64,000 nt of DNA from positions 372,001 through 436,000 of the forward strand of contig CANLVD010000001.1 of the NCBI GenBank assembly GCA_947494445.1, given 5' to 3'. The notes beneath the pieces are model-generated. The model saw nothing but the letters and a program-made list of their open reading frames with translations, did not search any database and was not told the DNA's origin. The DNA comes from an uncultured Paracoccaceae bacterium. Its GTDB lineage: Bacteria; Pseudomonadota; Alphaproteobacteria; Rhodobacterales; Rhodobacteraceae. Shown piece by piece: positions 29,645 to 38,862 of the stretch (position 1 is its first letter; each line of letters begins with the position of its first letter). The translations under genes and the position numbers were made by a program.

Positions 29645-30039
29645 GGCGCAGAGGGTCTGATACCGGCTTTTCGCTGGTCGAGGCGCTGGTCGCACTTTTG
29701 ATCGCGGCAGGCGCATTGGGCGGATTTTACAATGCGATCTCGACTGGTGCCAAACTGGAGCAACGCGCCGAACAACAGGCCAATCTGACGGTCATTGCCA
29801 CGCAGCTTATGGATCAGGTGGGGGTTGATCTGCCGTTGCGTGATGGGCTGCGGGAGACGGGCCGGACTGAGGCCGTGACTTGGGATCTGGCGGTTACCTC
29901 AAACCCGCAGCGGGATATGGAACTGGCTGCGTTTGAGGCCGGAGCACTTTTGTTCGTGATCGTCACTGTGACTTCAACAGCTCAGGATCAGACATCACTT
30001 ACACTGCGCTCCATCCGCTACCGGGAAACACCGGTATGA
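29641..30039 (+). CDS. gspI: Minor pseudopilin GspI
   Basis: A 132-residue pseudopilin. The prepilin site is TG9 / FSLVE with E14, followed by a hydrophobic helix. The body has the GspI segments EQQANLTVIATQLMDQV and the TEAVTWDLAV strand. It overlaps gspH by ATGA and gspJ by 4 bases. GspI starts the tip complex with J and K. Confidence 0.88.
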   Translation: MRRRGSDTGFSLVEALVALLIAAGALGGFYNAISTGAKLEQRAEQQANLTVIATQLMDQVGVDLPLRDGLRETGRTEAVTWDLAVTSNPQRDMELAAFEAGALLFVIVTVTSTAQDQTSLTLRSIRYRETPV

Positions 30040-30695
30040 GGCTATGGCAAAGGCGACGCCGCAACGCGCGCGGCTTTACATTGATCGAAGCCGTTGTTGC
30101 TTTGGCTGTGACTGCGCTGACACTGTCCTTACTGACCAGCGCCACTTGGGGATTGCGGCTGGCCTTTGGTCAGGACAGTCAGGCCGTGGTCCGGCCATCG
30201 GATCTGCTGACAGCGCGCCGGGCCTTGCAGGGCTGGGCCTCCCAAGCCTCAACCGTGATGATCGAGGACAAAGCGCAGTTCTATGGCACAGCGGACGGTT
30301 TGCGGATGCGGCTGGATGGAGCGCTGTCTGGGGCTGCCGGTCCGCAGCTTGTTGGCCTGAAAGTCGTCAAACAGCGGGCTACCTATCAGTTGGTGGCCCA
30401 ACGACAGGCAGGCGTGCAATCGCCGCTTCAGCAAATCTCCGACCTGCGTGACAGCCTGCTTCTGGAAAGCCCAGAGACAGTGCAGATGCGCTACCTCGTC
30501 AATCAACCTTCAGGCCCGGGTCGTGTCTGGGTGGCCGAAGCGGGTCTTGATGCCGGGTTGCCTTATGCGATTGCTGTGGAAATTGGCGGCATCCGGCGGA
30601 TCATCGCAGAGTTGCGGGCCACCAAAAGCTACCCCTGCGTGGTGGTCACTGGTCTTGGCGGTTTGGCATCGCGCACCTGCGAGATTGTGCCATGA
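30036..30695 (+). CDS. gspJ: Minor pseudopilin GspJ
   Basis: A 219-residue pseudopilin with leader MRLWQRRRRNARG13, mature start FTLIE with E18, and a hydrophobic helix with ALAVTALTLSLLTS. Length and the beta-rich C-terminal body suit GspJ. It is flanked by gspI and gspK with 4-base overlaps. Weak sequence similarity is normal in this family, so the name rests on the gene order too. Confidence 0.85.
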   Translation: MRLWQRRRRNARGFTLIEAVVALAVTALTLSLLTSATWGLRLAFGQDSQAVVRPSDLLTARRALQGWASQASTVMIEDKAQFYGTADGLRMRLDGALSGAAGPQLVGLKVVKQRATYQLVAQRQAGVQSPLQQISDLRDSLLLESPETVQMRYLVNQPSGPGRVWVAEAGLDAGLPYAIAVEIGGIRRIIAELRATKSYPCVVVTGLGGLASRTCEIVP

Positions 30696-31519
30696 CCCTG
30701 CGCAGACGTCAGACCAATGAACGAGGCTTTATTCTGGTGGCCGTCCTGTGGATGGCGCTGGGGTTGCTGCTTGGGACCTCGGCCTTTTTGTCCCAGACCC
30801 GGACCGAAGCACTGACGCTTAGAGCCGAAGTGGAAACCACGCGGGCGGTGGAACTGGCACGTTCGGCGGTCAATCTAGCCATGGCCGATCTTGCCAATCA
30901 GGACAGTGGCGCTCCTGCCGACGGGACAGAAACTGTCATTGCCATGGCAGAAGGCCAAGCGCTTTACAGAATTCAGGATGAGCGCGGCAAGCTGAGCCTT
31001 GGCAAGGCCCCGATAGAGCTGTTGCGCCCGGCGCTGATTGCGGCCAGTCGCGGCGCAGGTGCAGATGCTTTTGACGCGGCAGGTGTTGCAGATGCCATTG
31101 TTGCCGCGCGTGACGGGACAGGGCTTGTCGGCGGGTCCACGCGCGATATCCTTGCCGGGCTTGGATTTGGTGCTCAGGCCGCCAGCCGGGCTGAAGCCGT
31201 GCTCTCCCCTTTCAACTTCGAGCCGACGGTCAATCCGATGACCGCGCCGATCTCTGTTCTGGCGTCGATACCGGGTCTTGGCCCAAGTGATGTGGAAAGA
31301 ATCCTGACACGCCGTGCATCGGGTCAACCGATGCCGCGCGTGGGAAGTGCAGCGGTCTGGTTGTCAAACCAATCCGGCCCGGTATACACCATCCGCGCAA
31401 CAGGGGTCCTTGCCAGTGGCACACGCGCTGAGATGGTTGCTGTGGTGGCCGAGCAGGGGCTTTCCTTCCGGGGGGGCAGGATGCGGTACGAAATTCTATC
31501 GGCTCAGATCGTCAGATGA
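30692..31519 (+). CDS. gspK: Pseudopilus tip protein GspK
   Basis: A 275-residue protein with a prepilin leader (RG12 / FILVAVLWM). The mature position 5 is alanine instead of glutamate, as is typical of GspK, which caps the pseudopilus. A helix-hairpin-helix-like segment follows (ISVLASIPGLGPSDVERIL), also a GspK hallmark. It overlaps gspJ and the prepilin peptidase gene by 4 bases each. Confidence 0.92.
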   Translation: MTLRRRQTNERGFILVAVLWMALGLLLGTSAFLSQTRTEALTLRAEVETTRAVELARSAVNLAMADLANQDSGAPADGTETVIAMAEGQALYRIQDERGKLSLGKAPIELLRPALIAASRGAGADAFDAAGVADAIVAARDGTGLVGGSTRDILAGLGFGAQAASRAEAVLSPFNFEPTVNPMTAPISVLASIPGLGPSDVERILTRRASGQPMPRVGSAAVWLSNQSGPVYTIRATGVLASGTRAEMVAVVAEQGLSFRGGRMRYEILSAQIVR

Positions 31520-32163
31520 ATGCCTTGCTGGGGATTTCCGTCTCTTTGACGGTGTTCATGGTTGTCTTTGGCCCGGGATCATTGATGGTCCGCTCGCTGC
31601 TGCGGCCATTCATGTCGCGCCAACGCTCAAAATCCTGTGCCGGTTCTGTCCGGGTCGGGCTTGGTGCGGGCGTCGTTCTGGCGGTTCTGCTGATTGGCTA
31701 CCTGTTCGGTGACGCCGCCGCGATGATGGTTGCCCTTGTTTGCCTGAGTGCCTTTCTGGCGATCATGGACTGGTCCTGGCACTGGCTGCCCTGGGAATGG
31801 ACGCTTGCCCTTTGGGCCTCGGGTCTGGCTGTTTCGGGCCTTGATCAGCATCTCGTGCGCACGGCCATGGAAAGCGGCTTCGTGTTCCTGACATTGCTTC
31901 TGATGCAAGTGGGATACCGAAAATTTCGCGGTGCAGACGGTCTGGGCACCGGAGACATAGTTCTGATGGCTGGAATTTGTGCACATCTGGGATTTATGGA
32001 AAGCTGGATCATATTGGGTGCCGCGGCCCTTGCGGCACTAATTGTTGAAGCACCTCTGGCCGTCATGCACCGTCAGGAAGCCGTTCGAACCTTTGGTGTT
32101 GCCTTTGGGACATATCTTTGCGCGTTTTTTGCCCTGTGGCTGGTTTTGAGGGAAATCACCTGA
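31516..32163 (+). CDS. gspO: Prepilin peptidase, short A24 type (GspO)
   Basis: A 215-residue aspartic membrane protease. The two catalytic aspartates are D85 (LAIMDWSWHW) and D147 in GLGTGD, the GxGD motif. It has several membrane helices. It lacks the N-terminal cysteine-rich methyltransferase domain of full PilD/GspO, so it would cleave but may not methylate the pseudopilins. It overlaps gspK by 4 bases and is evidently dedicated to this system. Confidence 0.88.
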   Translation: MNALLGISVSLTVFMVVFGPGSLMVRSLLRPFMSRQRSKSCAGSVRVGLGAGVVLAVLLIGYLFGDAAAMMVALVCLSAFLAIMDWSWHWLPWEWTLALWASGLAVSGLDQHLVRTAMESGFVFLTLLLMQVGYRKFRGADGLGTGDIVLMAGICAHLGFMESWIILGAAALAALIVEAPLAVMHRQEAVRTFGVAFGTYLCAFFALWLVLREIT

Positions 32164-32256
32164 AGTAACTGTGGTAACGTCCTAACAATCATACAAAAAA
32201 CCCTTCGGGGTGGTGATCGGAAAAATCCGGCGCCGAAATTGAGGTAAGGGCAAAAC

Positions 32257-34635
32257 ATGTTCAGATACTGCGCAATCGCGGCGCTGGCCGTGGGATTGAC
32301 GGCTTGTGAAACCACCAATGATACATCTCGCAGCGGGGGTCTTGAATCCTGGCGGGCGGCAACGATTCTGGGCGGCGGCGATGGCGCTGGTGCATCTCGC
32401 AAACAGGGTCAGATCTCGGGCTCGTCGCAAGTGAAAGCGGGCCGTGGCACGATCTTCCCGGGTCGTCAGCCACTGTTCCGGGACAGCGACATGACCAATG
32501 GCAATGGTGAACGGACGGTGTCCCTCAACCTTGTCGACGTCAGTGTGGCCGAAGCAGCCGCCGCAATTCTGGGCGAGTTGCTGGGTGAAAACTACATTCT
32601 TGACCCGGCCGTCACAGGCACGGTCAACATCCGCAGCGCCCGTCCGATATCGCGGACAACGGCGGTGGAAGTCTTTGAACTTGCTTTGAAACAGAACAAT
32701 GCAGCCCTTGTGCGCCGCGGCGATGTCTTCTCGATTGTGCCCTTCTCGGCAGACCTCAGCCTTGGTGCCTCGACCTCCCGCGAGGTCGAGCCCGGATACA
32801 CGTTGCGTGTGATCCCGCTGCGCAACATCGGCGCGCAGGAAATGGCGACCATTCTTCAGCCCTTTGCGGGCAATGGCGTGGTTGGCATCGACGCGCAGCG
32901 CAACATTGTTGTGTTGGCCGGAACATCTGCTGACCATCGCGCGTGGCAGAAGACCATCGACAGCTTCGACGTTGACTGGTTGGCCAACCGTTCGGTCGGG
33001 ATCTTCCCGATCAAGGGACGTTCGGCAGCCTCGATCGTGCGTGGCCTGGAATTGGTGGTCGAAACCGACGAAAGCTTTGAACCCATTGCGGTTTTCGAGA
33101 CGATTCCCGAGAACAATTCGATCCTTGTCGTGGCAAAAACGCCGCGTGCACTGGAGAGCATGGGGACGTGGATTCAGCGCCTGACCAAAGAAGGTCAGAA
33201 CGACGCGCGGATCTACTCCTATGACATGAAGTATGCCAAAGCGGGCGATGTGGCCCCTGTGCTGGGCAAAATCCTTGGAATTTCGGTCGATACCGCAGCC
33301 GCGTCGCAAAGCACCGCAGCGGTTGAGGCTGAACTTGCGCAATCACTGGATAACTTTGATCAGGACCTGAGCGGTGATCAGAATTCCACGCGGATTGTCG
33401 CGAGCGAAGCGACGAACACGCTCCTGATCCATGCTGTTCCTGATGATTATGAGCGCGTGATCGGCATTCTGCACCGACTGGATGTGCCACCGCGCCAGGT
33501 TCTGGTTGAGGCCACGATTGTCGAGGTTTCCCTCAATGATCAGCTGAAATACGGCGTCCAATACTTCTTTGAAGACGATGGAGATTCCATTGGTTTGTCC
33601 TCGGGAACGACACAGTCGATCTCGCCGGAGCTGCCGGGGTTCTCGTTGGTCCTGAACACGCCACCACGTGTTGTTGTTGACGCGCTGGATGACCTGACAT
33701 CGGTGAATGTTGTGTCCTCGCCCAACCTGATGATCCTCAACAACGAGAGTGCCCGTCTGGTTGTCGGTGATCAGGTGCCTGTGGCCACGCGCCAAAGTCA
33801 GGACGGCAGTCAGAACGATGAAGTCTTTGTTTCTACTGTAGAATTCCGCGACACGGGTGTGATCTTTGAGGTTACGCCGCGGATCAATTCGTCAGGCACT
33901 GTGCTTCTGAACATCTCGCAGGAAGTCAGCAGTGTTGGCGAAACTGATGCGGCAACCCTGACGCCGACCATCTCGCAGCGGGTGATCTCAAGCTCGGTTT
34001 CGGTCGACAGTGGCGAGACGATTGTGCTGGGCGGCCTGTTCTCGGATCGCAAGACATCCGGCAACTCGGGCGTCCCGATCCTCAAAGACATCCCGGTGGC
34101 AGGCAAGCTGTTCGGGCGGACCAGCAAGAATTCGGCCCAGACCGAACTTCTGGTGATGATCACGCCGCGGATCATCAACAACACCGTTGACGCCCGCCGG
34201 GTGACCCGCCAGTTGCGTGAGCGTGTGACGCAACTGCGATTGGATGATGCTTCGCTGAGCACTGCGATACGGGTGCCTGATCTTGAGACCCGAAACTCTC
34301 AGTATGTGACAGAGACCGCTTCCCGTCGGGCAACGGCACCAGCCACGGCCGCACCTGCCGCAGGCGATGATATCGGTGCGCTGGTCACATCCGCGCTGGC
34401 ACAGCCTGCCACTGCGGATCACTGGGCGATGCTGGGCGCTTTCTGGTCAGACAAGGATGCGCAGCGCTACTGGAAATCCAACAAGCGCAAGCACCGGAAA
34501 CTGCTCGGGTCGATGGAGCCCAGCTACTCCAAACGGTCCGACACCACGCTGGTTCAGGTCGGTCCGATGACGGCAGATGAAGCGAATCGCGTTTGCGCCG
34601 CCATGGGCGCCACCTGCAAGGTCCTTGTTCGGTAA
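32257..34635 (+). CDS. gspD: Type II secretion secretin GspD with C-terminal SPOR-like domain
   Basis: A 792-residue outer-membrane secretin. It begins with a lipoprotein signal (lipobox LTAC17). N-domains follow (VSLNLVDVSVAEAAAAIL, then VNIRSARPIS), and the secretin core is at about 410-665 (LVEATIVEVSLNDQLKYGV, VPVATRQ, GLFSDRKT, LLVMITPRII). After an Ala/Pro-rich linker the last 75 residues (about 718-792) resemble a SPOR domain: HWAMLGAFWSDKDAQRYW and TLVQVGPMTADEANRVCAAM. SPOR domains bind denuded peptidoglycan glycans. This is unusual for GspD. It is last in the plus arm after a 93-base gap. Confidence 0.93.
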   Translation: MFRYCAIAALAVGLTACETTNDTSRSGGLESWRAATILGGGDGAGASRKQGQISGSSQVKAGRGTIFPGRQPLFRDSDMTNGNGERTVSLNLVDVSVAEAAAAILGELLGENYILDPAVTGTVNIRSARPISRTTAVEVFELALKQNNAALVRRGDVFSIVPFSADLSLGASTSREVEPGYTLRVIPLRNIGAQEMATILQPFAGNGVVGIDAQRNIVVLAGTSADHRAWQKTIDSFDVDWLANRSVGIFPIKGRSAASIVRGLELVVETDESFEPIAVFETIPENNSILVVAKTPRALESMGTWIQRLTKEGQNDARIYSYDMKYAKAGDVAPVLGKILGISVDTAAASQSTAAVEAELAQSLDNFDQDLSGDQNSTRIVASEATNTLLIHAVPDDYERVIGILHRLDVPPRQVLVEATIVEVSLNDQLKYGVQYFFEDDGDSIGLSSGTTQSISPELPGFSLVLNTPPRVVVDALDDLTSVNVVSSPNLMILNNESARLVVGDQVPVATRQSQDGSQNDEVFVSTVEFRDTGVIFEVTPRINSSGTVLLNISQEVSSVGETDAATLTPTISQRVISSSVSVDSGETIVLGGLFSDRKTSGNSGVPILKDIPVAGKLFGRTSKNSAQTELLVMITPRIINNTVDARRVTRQLRERVTQLRLDDASLSTAIRVPDLETRNSQYVTETASRRATAPATAAPAAGDDIGALVTSALAQPATADHWAMLGAFWSDKDAQRYWKSNKRKHRKLLGSMEPSYSKRSDTTLVQVGPMTADEANRVCAAMGATCKVLVR

Positions 34636-34659
34636 TCACCTGTAGACAATAGACAAATA

Positions 34660-34693
34660 GCAGCGGGCCCCAGTGCCCGCTGCCTTTGTTTTG
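34660..34693 (+). terminator. Rho-independent terminator after gspD
   Basis: GCAGCGGGC (34660-34668) pairs with GCCCGCTGC (34675-34683) across a 6-base loop, followed by CTTTGTTTT. It closes the T2SS plus arm. Confidence 0.85.
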
Positions 34694-35014
34694 GGCAGTT
34701 TTAGAATGTGGCGGGTTTGTGGCAATTGTTCAATAACATCAACGAACTGACGGAGTTCACGGTAACTGTTTCCGCCTGAATCAACCATAAATTGCGATAA
34801 ACCCCAATTTCTGAACAATCTTTCTACAATTCCTGCAAAATCGTTGACAACTGCATAAGCGGTAACAGACAAGTGAGGTGGGGGGCTGGGTTTATTCCTG
34901 TGTCCGAAGCGTAAATGTTTGTGGCCTGCGGAGTATGTGCAGGTGTCTTTAGCGACTGTTTGCGGTTTGGCGTGGGATTTCGCCTCTCAATGGTATTTTG
35001 TTTGAGGGGCACAC
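34694..35014. other. Intergenic region before the SdrD-like gene
   Basis: This stretch is less GC-rich than its neighbours and shows no coding pattern. A GAGGGG ribosome site at 35004-35009 belongs to the gene at 35015. An in-frame TGA at 35003-35005 rules out an upstream extension of that gene. I see no convincing promoter or repeat. Confidence 0.5.
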
Positions 35015-38000
35015 ATGACCTACAGCTACACGAAGTATGAATTTACTGCGTTCACGGAAGCAGATCTGCTTCAGAGCGGCGACCACAATCTGTCCTGCGG
35101 TGACAGCTTTGTTATGCCGGCAACAGCAACAACATGCATCGAAGTTTGCGACAACGACATCTTCATGTCGGGCGACAGCTACTGCAATGAGAACGCCAAT
35201 GACCAATCCGGTCAGACTGTCGAAATCGACGGTCAGGCGCTGAGCGGCCAGATCTACGCAGAGTGCTACATTGCCCTGCAGGGTTCTGATGGCAAGATGT
35301 ACTATCTCATCGAGATGGAGGTCGAGAACCACAATGCACCAGGTGCAGGAGACGACTATTTCACTTTCTACGGTGCAGTTCCACCCGAAGGCACGCAGCT
35401 AACTGTTGAGTACAAGTGCAACGTCACTGGAAACTGGGTTGACTACAAGTGCCTCGATGCTGGCGACAAGGTCGAGTATGGCTCGATCTCCGGCACCGTA
35501 TTCTGCGACACCGATTGTGACGGCATCAACGGTTCGACCGAGATCGAAGAAGGCTGCGATTACACAATCGAAGCCGAAGACATGCACATGCTGAACTATC
35601 AGGTTGTCCACGGTGCAAACGCATCCGGCGGCGAACTTGTAAAGTTGACTGACTGCTGGGGCGATCTGTGGACCGATTTCCACGGCAAAGAAGGCACTTA
35701 CGACGTCAAGATCTTCGTTCAGGACGAAAATGATGGTCAGAGCCTCGTGCGCATCAAGGTCAACGGTGTTTTGATCGACGCCATTCGTCTTGACGGCGAC
35801 ACAGATGGCGGCGGCTCCAACAACGGCGGTTTCTCGACCTTTGTAATCAAGGATGTTGAACTGTCCCCAGGCGACGAGATCATGATCTGGTCCGATGCCA
35901 ATGGTGGCGAGTATGTCCGCATCGACAAGCTCGAATTCGAAGGCAAGGATAAGGAAGTTGTCGTCGAAGAGCCAACAAAAGCTGGCGTGGTGATCAAACT
36001 GATCGACGCTGACGGCAATGTTGTTGACCAGACCGAAACCGACGCTGATGGCAACTACAGCTTCGATCAGGTTCCGGTTGGCGATTACAAGATCATGGGC
36101 GTGGCGCCTGATGGCACCGAGTTCACGATCCAGGACGCAGGTTCCGACGACAGCATCGACTCTGATGTTGACGGCAACGGCATGTCCGGCCTCGTCTCGG
36201 TCACTGCCGATGGCAACGTCGACATCGATCTGGGCGTTTGCGAGAAGAAGTTCGTACCCTGCGATGATCCGAACGCGGTCAAGATCGACTTTGAAGGCTT
36301 CCTTGCGGGCACCGTCATTGATGACGAGTATGCCAGCGTTGGTGTTACCATTGAAGCTCAGCGCAAGACGAACAACACCGCCGAGAACGACGCGATGGTG
36401 TTCGACAGCAACAACCCGACAGGTGGCGACTCTGATCTGGCGACGACCAGCCAGGGCAACATCCTGATCGTGTCCGAGGACAACGACAGCTCTGATCCAG
36501 ATGATGCGATTGGCGGCACTGTCACCTTCACCTTCGACAATCCGTCCTACATCTTCGACATCAAGGCTGTGGACACCGAAGAGGGTGGCATGATCACCCT
36601 GAAGGACGAAGACGGCAATGTAATCGCCACCATCGACATTCCTTCGATTGGTGACGGCGACATCCAGCAGGTCATCATCGACACCGATGGTGTGGCTTCC
36701 ATGGAAGTGATGCTGAACGGTTCGGGCGCGATTGACGATCTTTGCTTTGTTCCAGGTGAGCCACCTGCACCGGCGACAATCGGTGGTCGTTACTTCTGTG
36801 ACGAGAACAACAACAGCGTTGATGACGGTGAGCCCGGCATTGAAGGCGCAACCGTCTGGCTTCTCAAAGACGGTGTTGTCATCCGTTCGACAACGACAGA
36901 TGCCAATGGCGACTACTGCTTCGAGGATGTTGAAGCCGGTGACGGTTACAGTGTTCGTTTCGAAGATCCTGCGGATATTGCAGGTCAGGAAGACAAGCGC
37001 TTTGTTGACGCTGATGCAGGTACCGATGACGAAATCGACAGCGACGTAACGTCCGTTGGTGGTGCTGGCAACGGCAACACAGACAGCTTCTCGGTTGCTG
37101 AAGGCGAAGAGAAGAAGAACGTCGATGCTGGTATCGAAGAGCAGCCCGGCTCGCTTTCCGGCCGTTACTTCTGCGACACTGACAACGACAACGACGACAA
37201 CGGCAACGGTGGCGAGCCCGCAGTGGCTGGCAAAACAGTCACGCTGTACAATGCCGATGGCTCGCTTGCCACGGATTACGATGGCAACGCGATTGCTCCT
37301 GCAGTCACAGACGCCAACGGTGAGTACAGCTTCGACAACCTTGCTGCTGGCGACTACTACGTTGTGTTCGAAGGTGACGAAGGCAAGCGGTTCGTCGATC
37401 AGAACGCAGGCGCATCTGATGCATCCGACAGCGATGTAAACGACGCTGGTCGCTCTGACACGGTGACCGTCAATGCCGGTGAAGAGACCACAGATCTCGA
37501 CGCAGGTATCGAAGAACTGCCTGGCGCTCTGTCTGGTCGGTACTTCTGTGACACGGACGACGACAATGACGACAATGGCAATGGTGGCGAACCAGCGGTT
37601 GCTGGCGCACTCGTCGCCCTGTTCTTTGCCAACGGTGTCGCGGCGACAGATTATGATGGCAACCCCATCGCTCCTGTCGAGACAGATGCGAACGGTGAAT
37701 ACCTGTTCGACAATCTGGCAGCCGGTGACTACTACGTCGTGTTCCAGAACCCATCCGAGTTCGATCCTGACAAGAGCTTTGTCGATCAGGACAGTGGTGC
37801 GTCCGATGCGTCCGACAGCGATGTCGATGCAAACGGTCAGTCCAACACTGTCGCTGTTGTGGCAGGTGAGACAACCACGGATGTGGATGCCGGTATCGAG
37901 GAAAACAACACACCACCGACGCCAGTTAATGACGACGGCATGGTCTGTGTTGGCCAGTCGACCACAATCGATCTGCTGGACAACGACTCCGACCCAGACG

Positions 38001-38848
38001 GCGATACTCTGACAGTGACCGAGATTTCGGACGCAGACGAGACAGCCGGTGTTGGCGAAACCATCACTCTGGCCTCCGGCGCAACGGCAACGTTGAACGC
38101 GGATGGTACAGTGTCGATCGATGCAGCCGACGCTCTGCCTGATCTGCTGATCGGCGATGAAGCCTCTGACGAGTTCGATTATGTCGTCTCCGACGGTGCT
38201 GCAACAGGTACGGCAAATGTCGATCTGACGCTGAAAGGTGCGAAGAACACCATCGAGACAATCTGCGAAGATCTGCCCGATACGGTAACCTTCTCGATTG
38301 CCAACGTTGGTGAAGTCAACGAGTACCAGATCACTTTCGTGGATGATCCGACCACAGACGCAGACGATGCTCTGGCATCTGCTGTGTGGGGCGGTTTCTG
38401 TATCGAAGAAGACGCAGGCCTGGTTCTTCAGCCACTGGTTCAGACAGCAAATGTCTATGGTCCATGTGATGATCTTCCAGACGGTGTTGTTCAGTTCGAA
38501 GAGAATCTGGACAACATCAATTGGGTGCTCAATCAGGACTTTGCCAACCAGACAAACAGCCTGGGCGAAGACATCACCTTCAAGGATGTCCAGGATGCAA
38601 TCTGGGGTCTGTCCGATGGCCGTGCCGCAGAGAATCTGTCTCAGCAGGAGATCATCGATGCTGCGCTCACAGCGGGTGAAGGCTTCGTTGCGGGTGAGGG
38701 AGACCTCATCGGCATCGTGCTTGACCCGACAGGTGTTGTGGGAATCGATATTGGCGACGCCGATATCCAGACCTTCATCGTCGCAGTGCCTTGGGAAACG
38801 CTCGAAGAAGAGTGCGTATGCCCAGATGACGGCGGTATCTTCGCCTAA
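35015..38848 (+). CDS. Large SdrD-like modular repeat protein, no signal peptide
   Basis: A 1277-residue, very acidic protein. Residues 1-150 are cysteine-rich (SLSCGDSF-like, TTCIEVCD); a short segment (YIALQGSDGKMYYLIEMEVE) recalls, from memory, the N-termini of Rhodobacterales RTX/Hint exoproteins. About 178-315 looks like a CBM6/35-type beta-sandwich (DYTIEAEDMHMLNY). SdrD-B/Cna-B-like modules follow near 322, 589, 713 and 837 (GRYFCDTD, TDANGEYSFDNL). Near 967 there is a cadherin/VCBS-like unit (DLLDNDSDPDGDTLTV). No signal peptide, lipobox, membrane anchor, RTX nonapeptides or VPLPA tail is visible, and a TGA at 35003 excludes extension. Export route and role (adhesin or matrix protein) are unknown. 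Confidence 0.85.
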   Translation: MTYSYTKYEFTAFTEADLLQSGDHNLSCGDSFVMPATATTCIEVCDNDIFMSGDSYCNENANDQSGQTVEIDGQALSGQIYAECYIALQGSDGKMYYLIEMEVENHNAPGAGDDYFTFYGAVPPEGTQLTVEYKCNVTGNWVDYKCLDAGDKVEYGSISGTVFCDTDCDGINGSTEIEEGCDYTIEAEDMHMLNYQVVHGANASGGELVKLTDCWGDLWTDFHGKEGTYDVKIFVQDENDGQSLVRIKVNGVLIDAIRLDGDTDGGGSNNGGFSTFVIKDVELSPGDEIMIWSDANGGEYVRIDKLEFEGKDKEVVVEEPTKAGVVIKLIDADGNVVDQTETDADGNYSFDQVPVGDYKIMGVAPDGTEFTIQDAGSDDSIDSDVDGNGMSGLVSVTADGNVDIDLGVCEKKFVPCDDPNAVKIDFEGFLAGTVIDDEYASVGVTIEAQRKTNNTAENDAMVFDSNNPTGGDSDLATTSQGNILIVSEDNDSSDPDDAIGGTVTFTFDNPSYIFDIKAVDTEEGGMITLKDEDGNVIATIDIPSIGDGDIQQVIIDTDGVASMEVMLNGSGAIDDLCFVPGEPPAPATIGGRYFCDENNNSVDDGEPGIEGATVWLLKDGVVIRSTTTDANGDYCFEDVEAGDGYSVRFEDPADIAGQEDKRFVDADAGTDDEIDSDVTSVGGAGNGNTDSFSVAEGEEKKNVDAGIEEQPGSLSGRYFCDTDNDNDDNGNGGEPAVAGKTVTLYNADGSLATDYDGNAIAPAVTDANGEYSFDNLAAGDYYVVFEGDEGKRFVDQNAGASDASDSDVNDAGRSDTVTVNAGEETTDLDAGIEELPGALSGRYFCDTDDDNDDNGNGGEPAVAGALVALFFANGVAATDYDGNPIAPVETDANGEYLFDNLAAGDYYVVFQNPSEFDPDKSFVDQDSGASDASDSDVDANGQSNTVAVVAGETTTDVDAGIEENNTPPTPVNDDGMVCVGQSTTIDLLDNDSDPDGDTLTVTEISDADETAGVGETITLASGATATLNADGTVSIDAADALPDLLIGDEASDEFDYVVSDGAATGTANVDLTLKGAKNTIETICEDLPDTVTFSIANVGEVNEYQITFVDDPTTDADDALASAVWGGFCIEEDAGLVLQPLVQTANVYGPCDDLPDGVVQFEENLDNINWVLNQDFANQTNSLGEDITFKDVQDAIWGLSDGRAAENLSQQEIIDAALTAGEGFVAGEGDLIGIVLDPTGVVGIDIGDADIQTFIVAVPWETLEEECVCPDDGGIFA
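37151..37910 (+). repeat. Tandem SdrD-B-like modules
   Basis: Two consecutive units of about 370 bases encode near-identical modules, each starting SGRYFCDTD and running through NDDNGNGGEPAVAG, TDANGEY, FDNLAAGDYYVVF and DAGIEE. A more diverged copy precedes them at about 36779. The close match suggests recent duplication inside the gene. Asp/Asn-rich loops in each unit could bind calcium. Confidence 0.8.
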
Positions 38849-38862
38849 TTGCTAGAAATTGG

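Noticed and set aside
32190-32215. Small hairpin with T-run on the minus strand between gspO and gspD
   Set aside because: Stem of only four pairs and no minus-strand gene that would need a terminator there.
36779-37910. Repeated segments that might suggest a CRISPR or DNA-level repeat array
   Set aside because: The periodicity follows the protein modules of the SdrD-like gene; units are long and in frame, not short repeats with spacers.
35015-38848. Idea that the SdrD-like protein is an exosortase substrate
   Set aside because: Its C-terminus (CVCPDDGGIFA) has no VPLPA/PEP motif, hydrophobic helix or basic tail, and it lacks a signal peptide.
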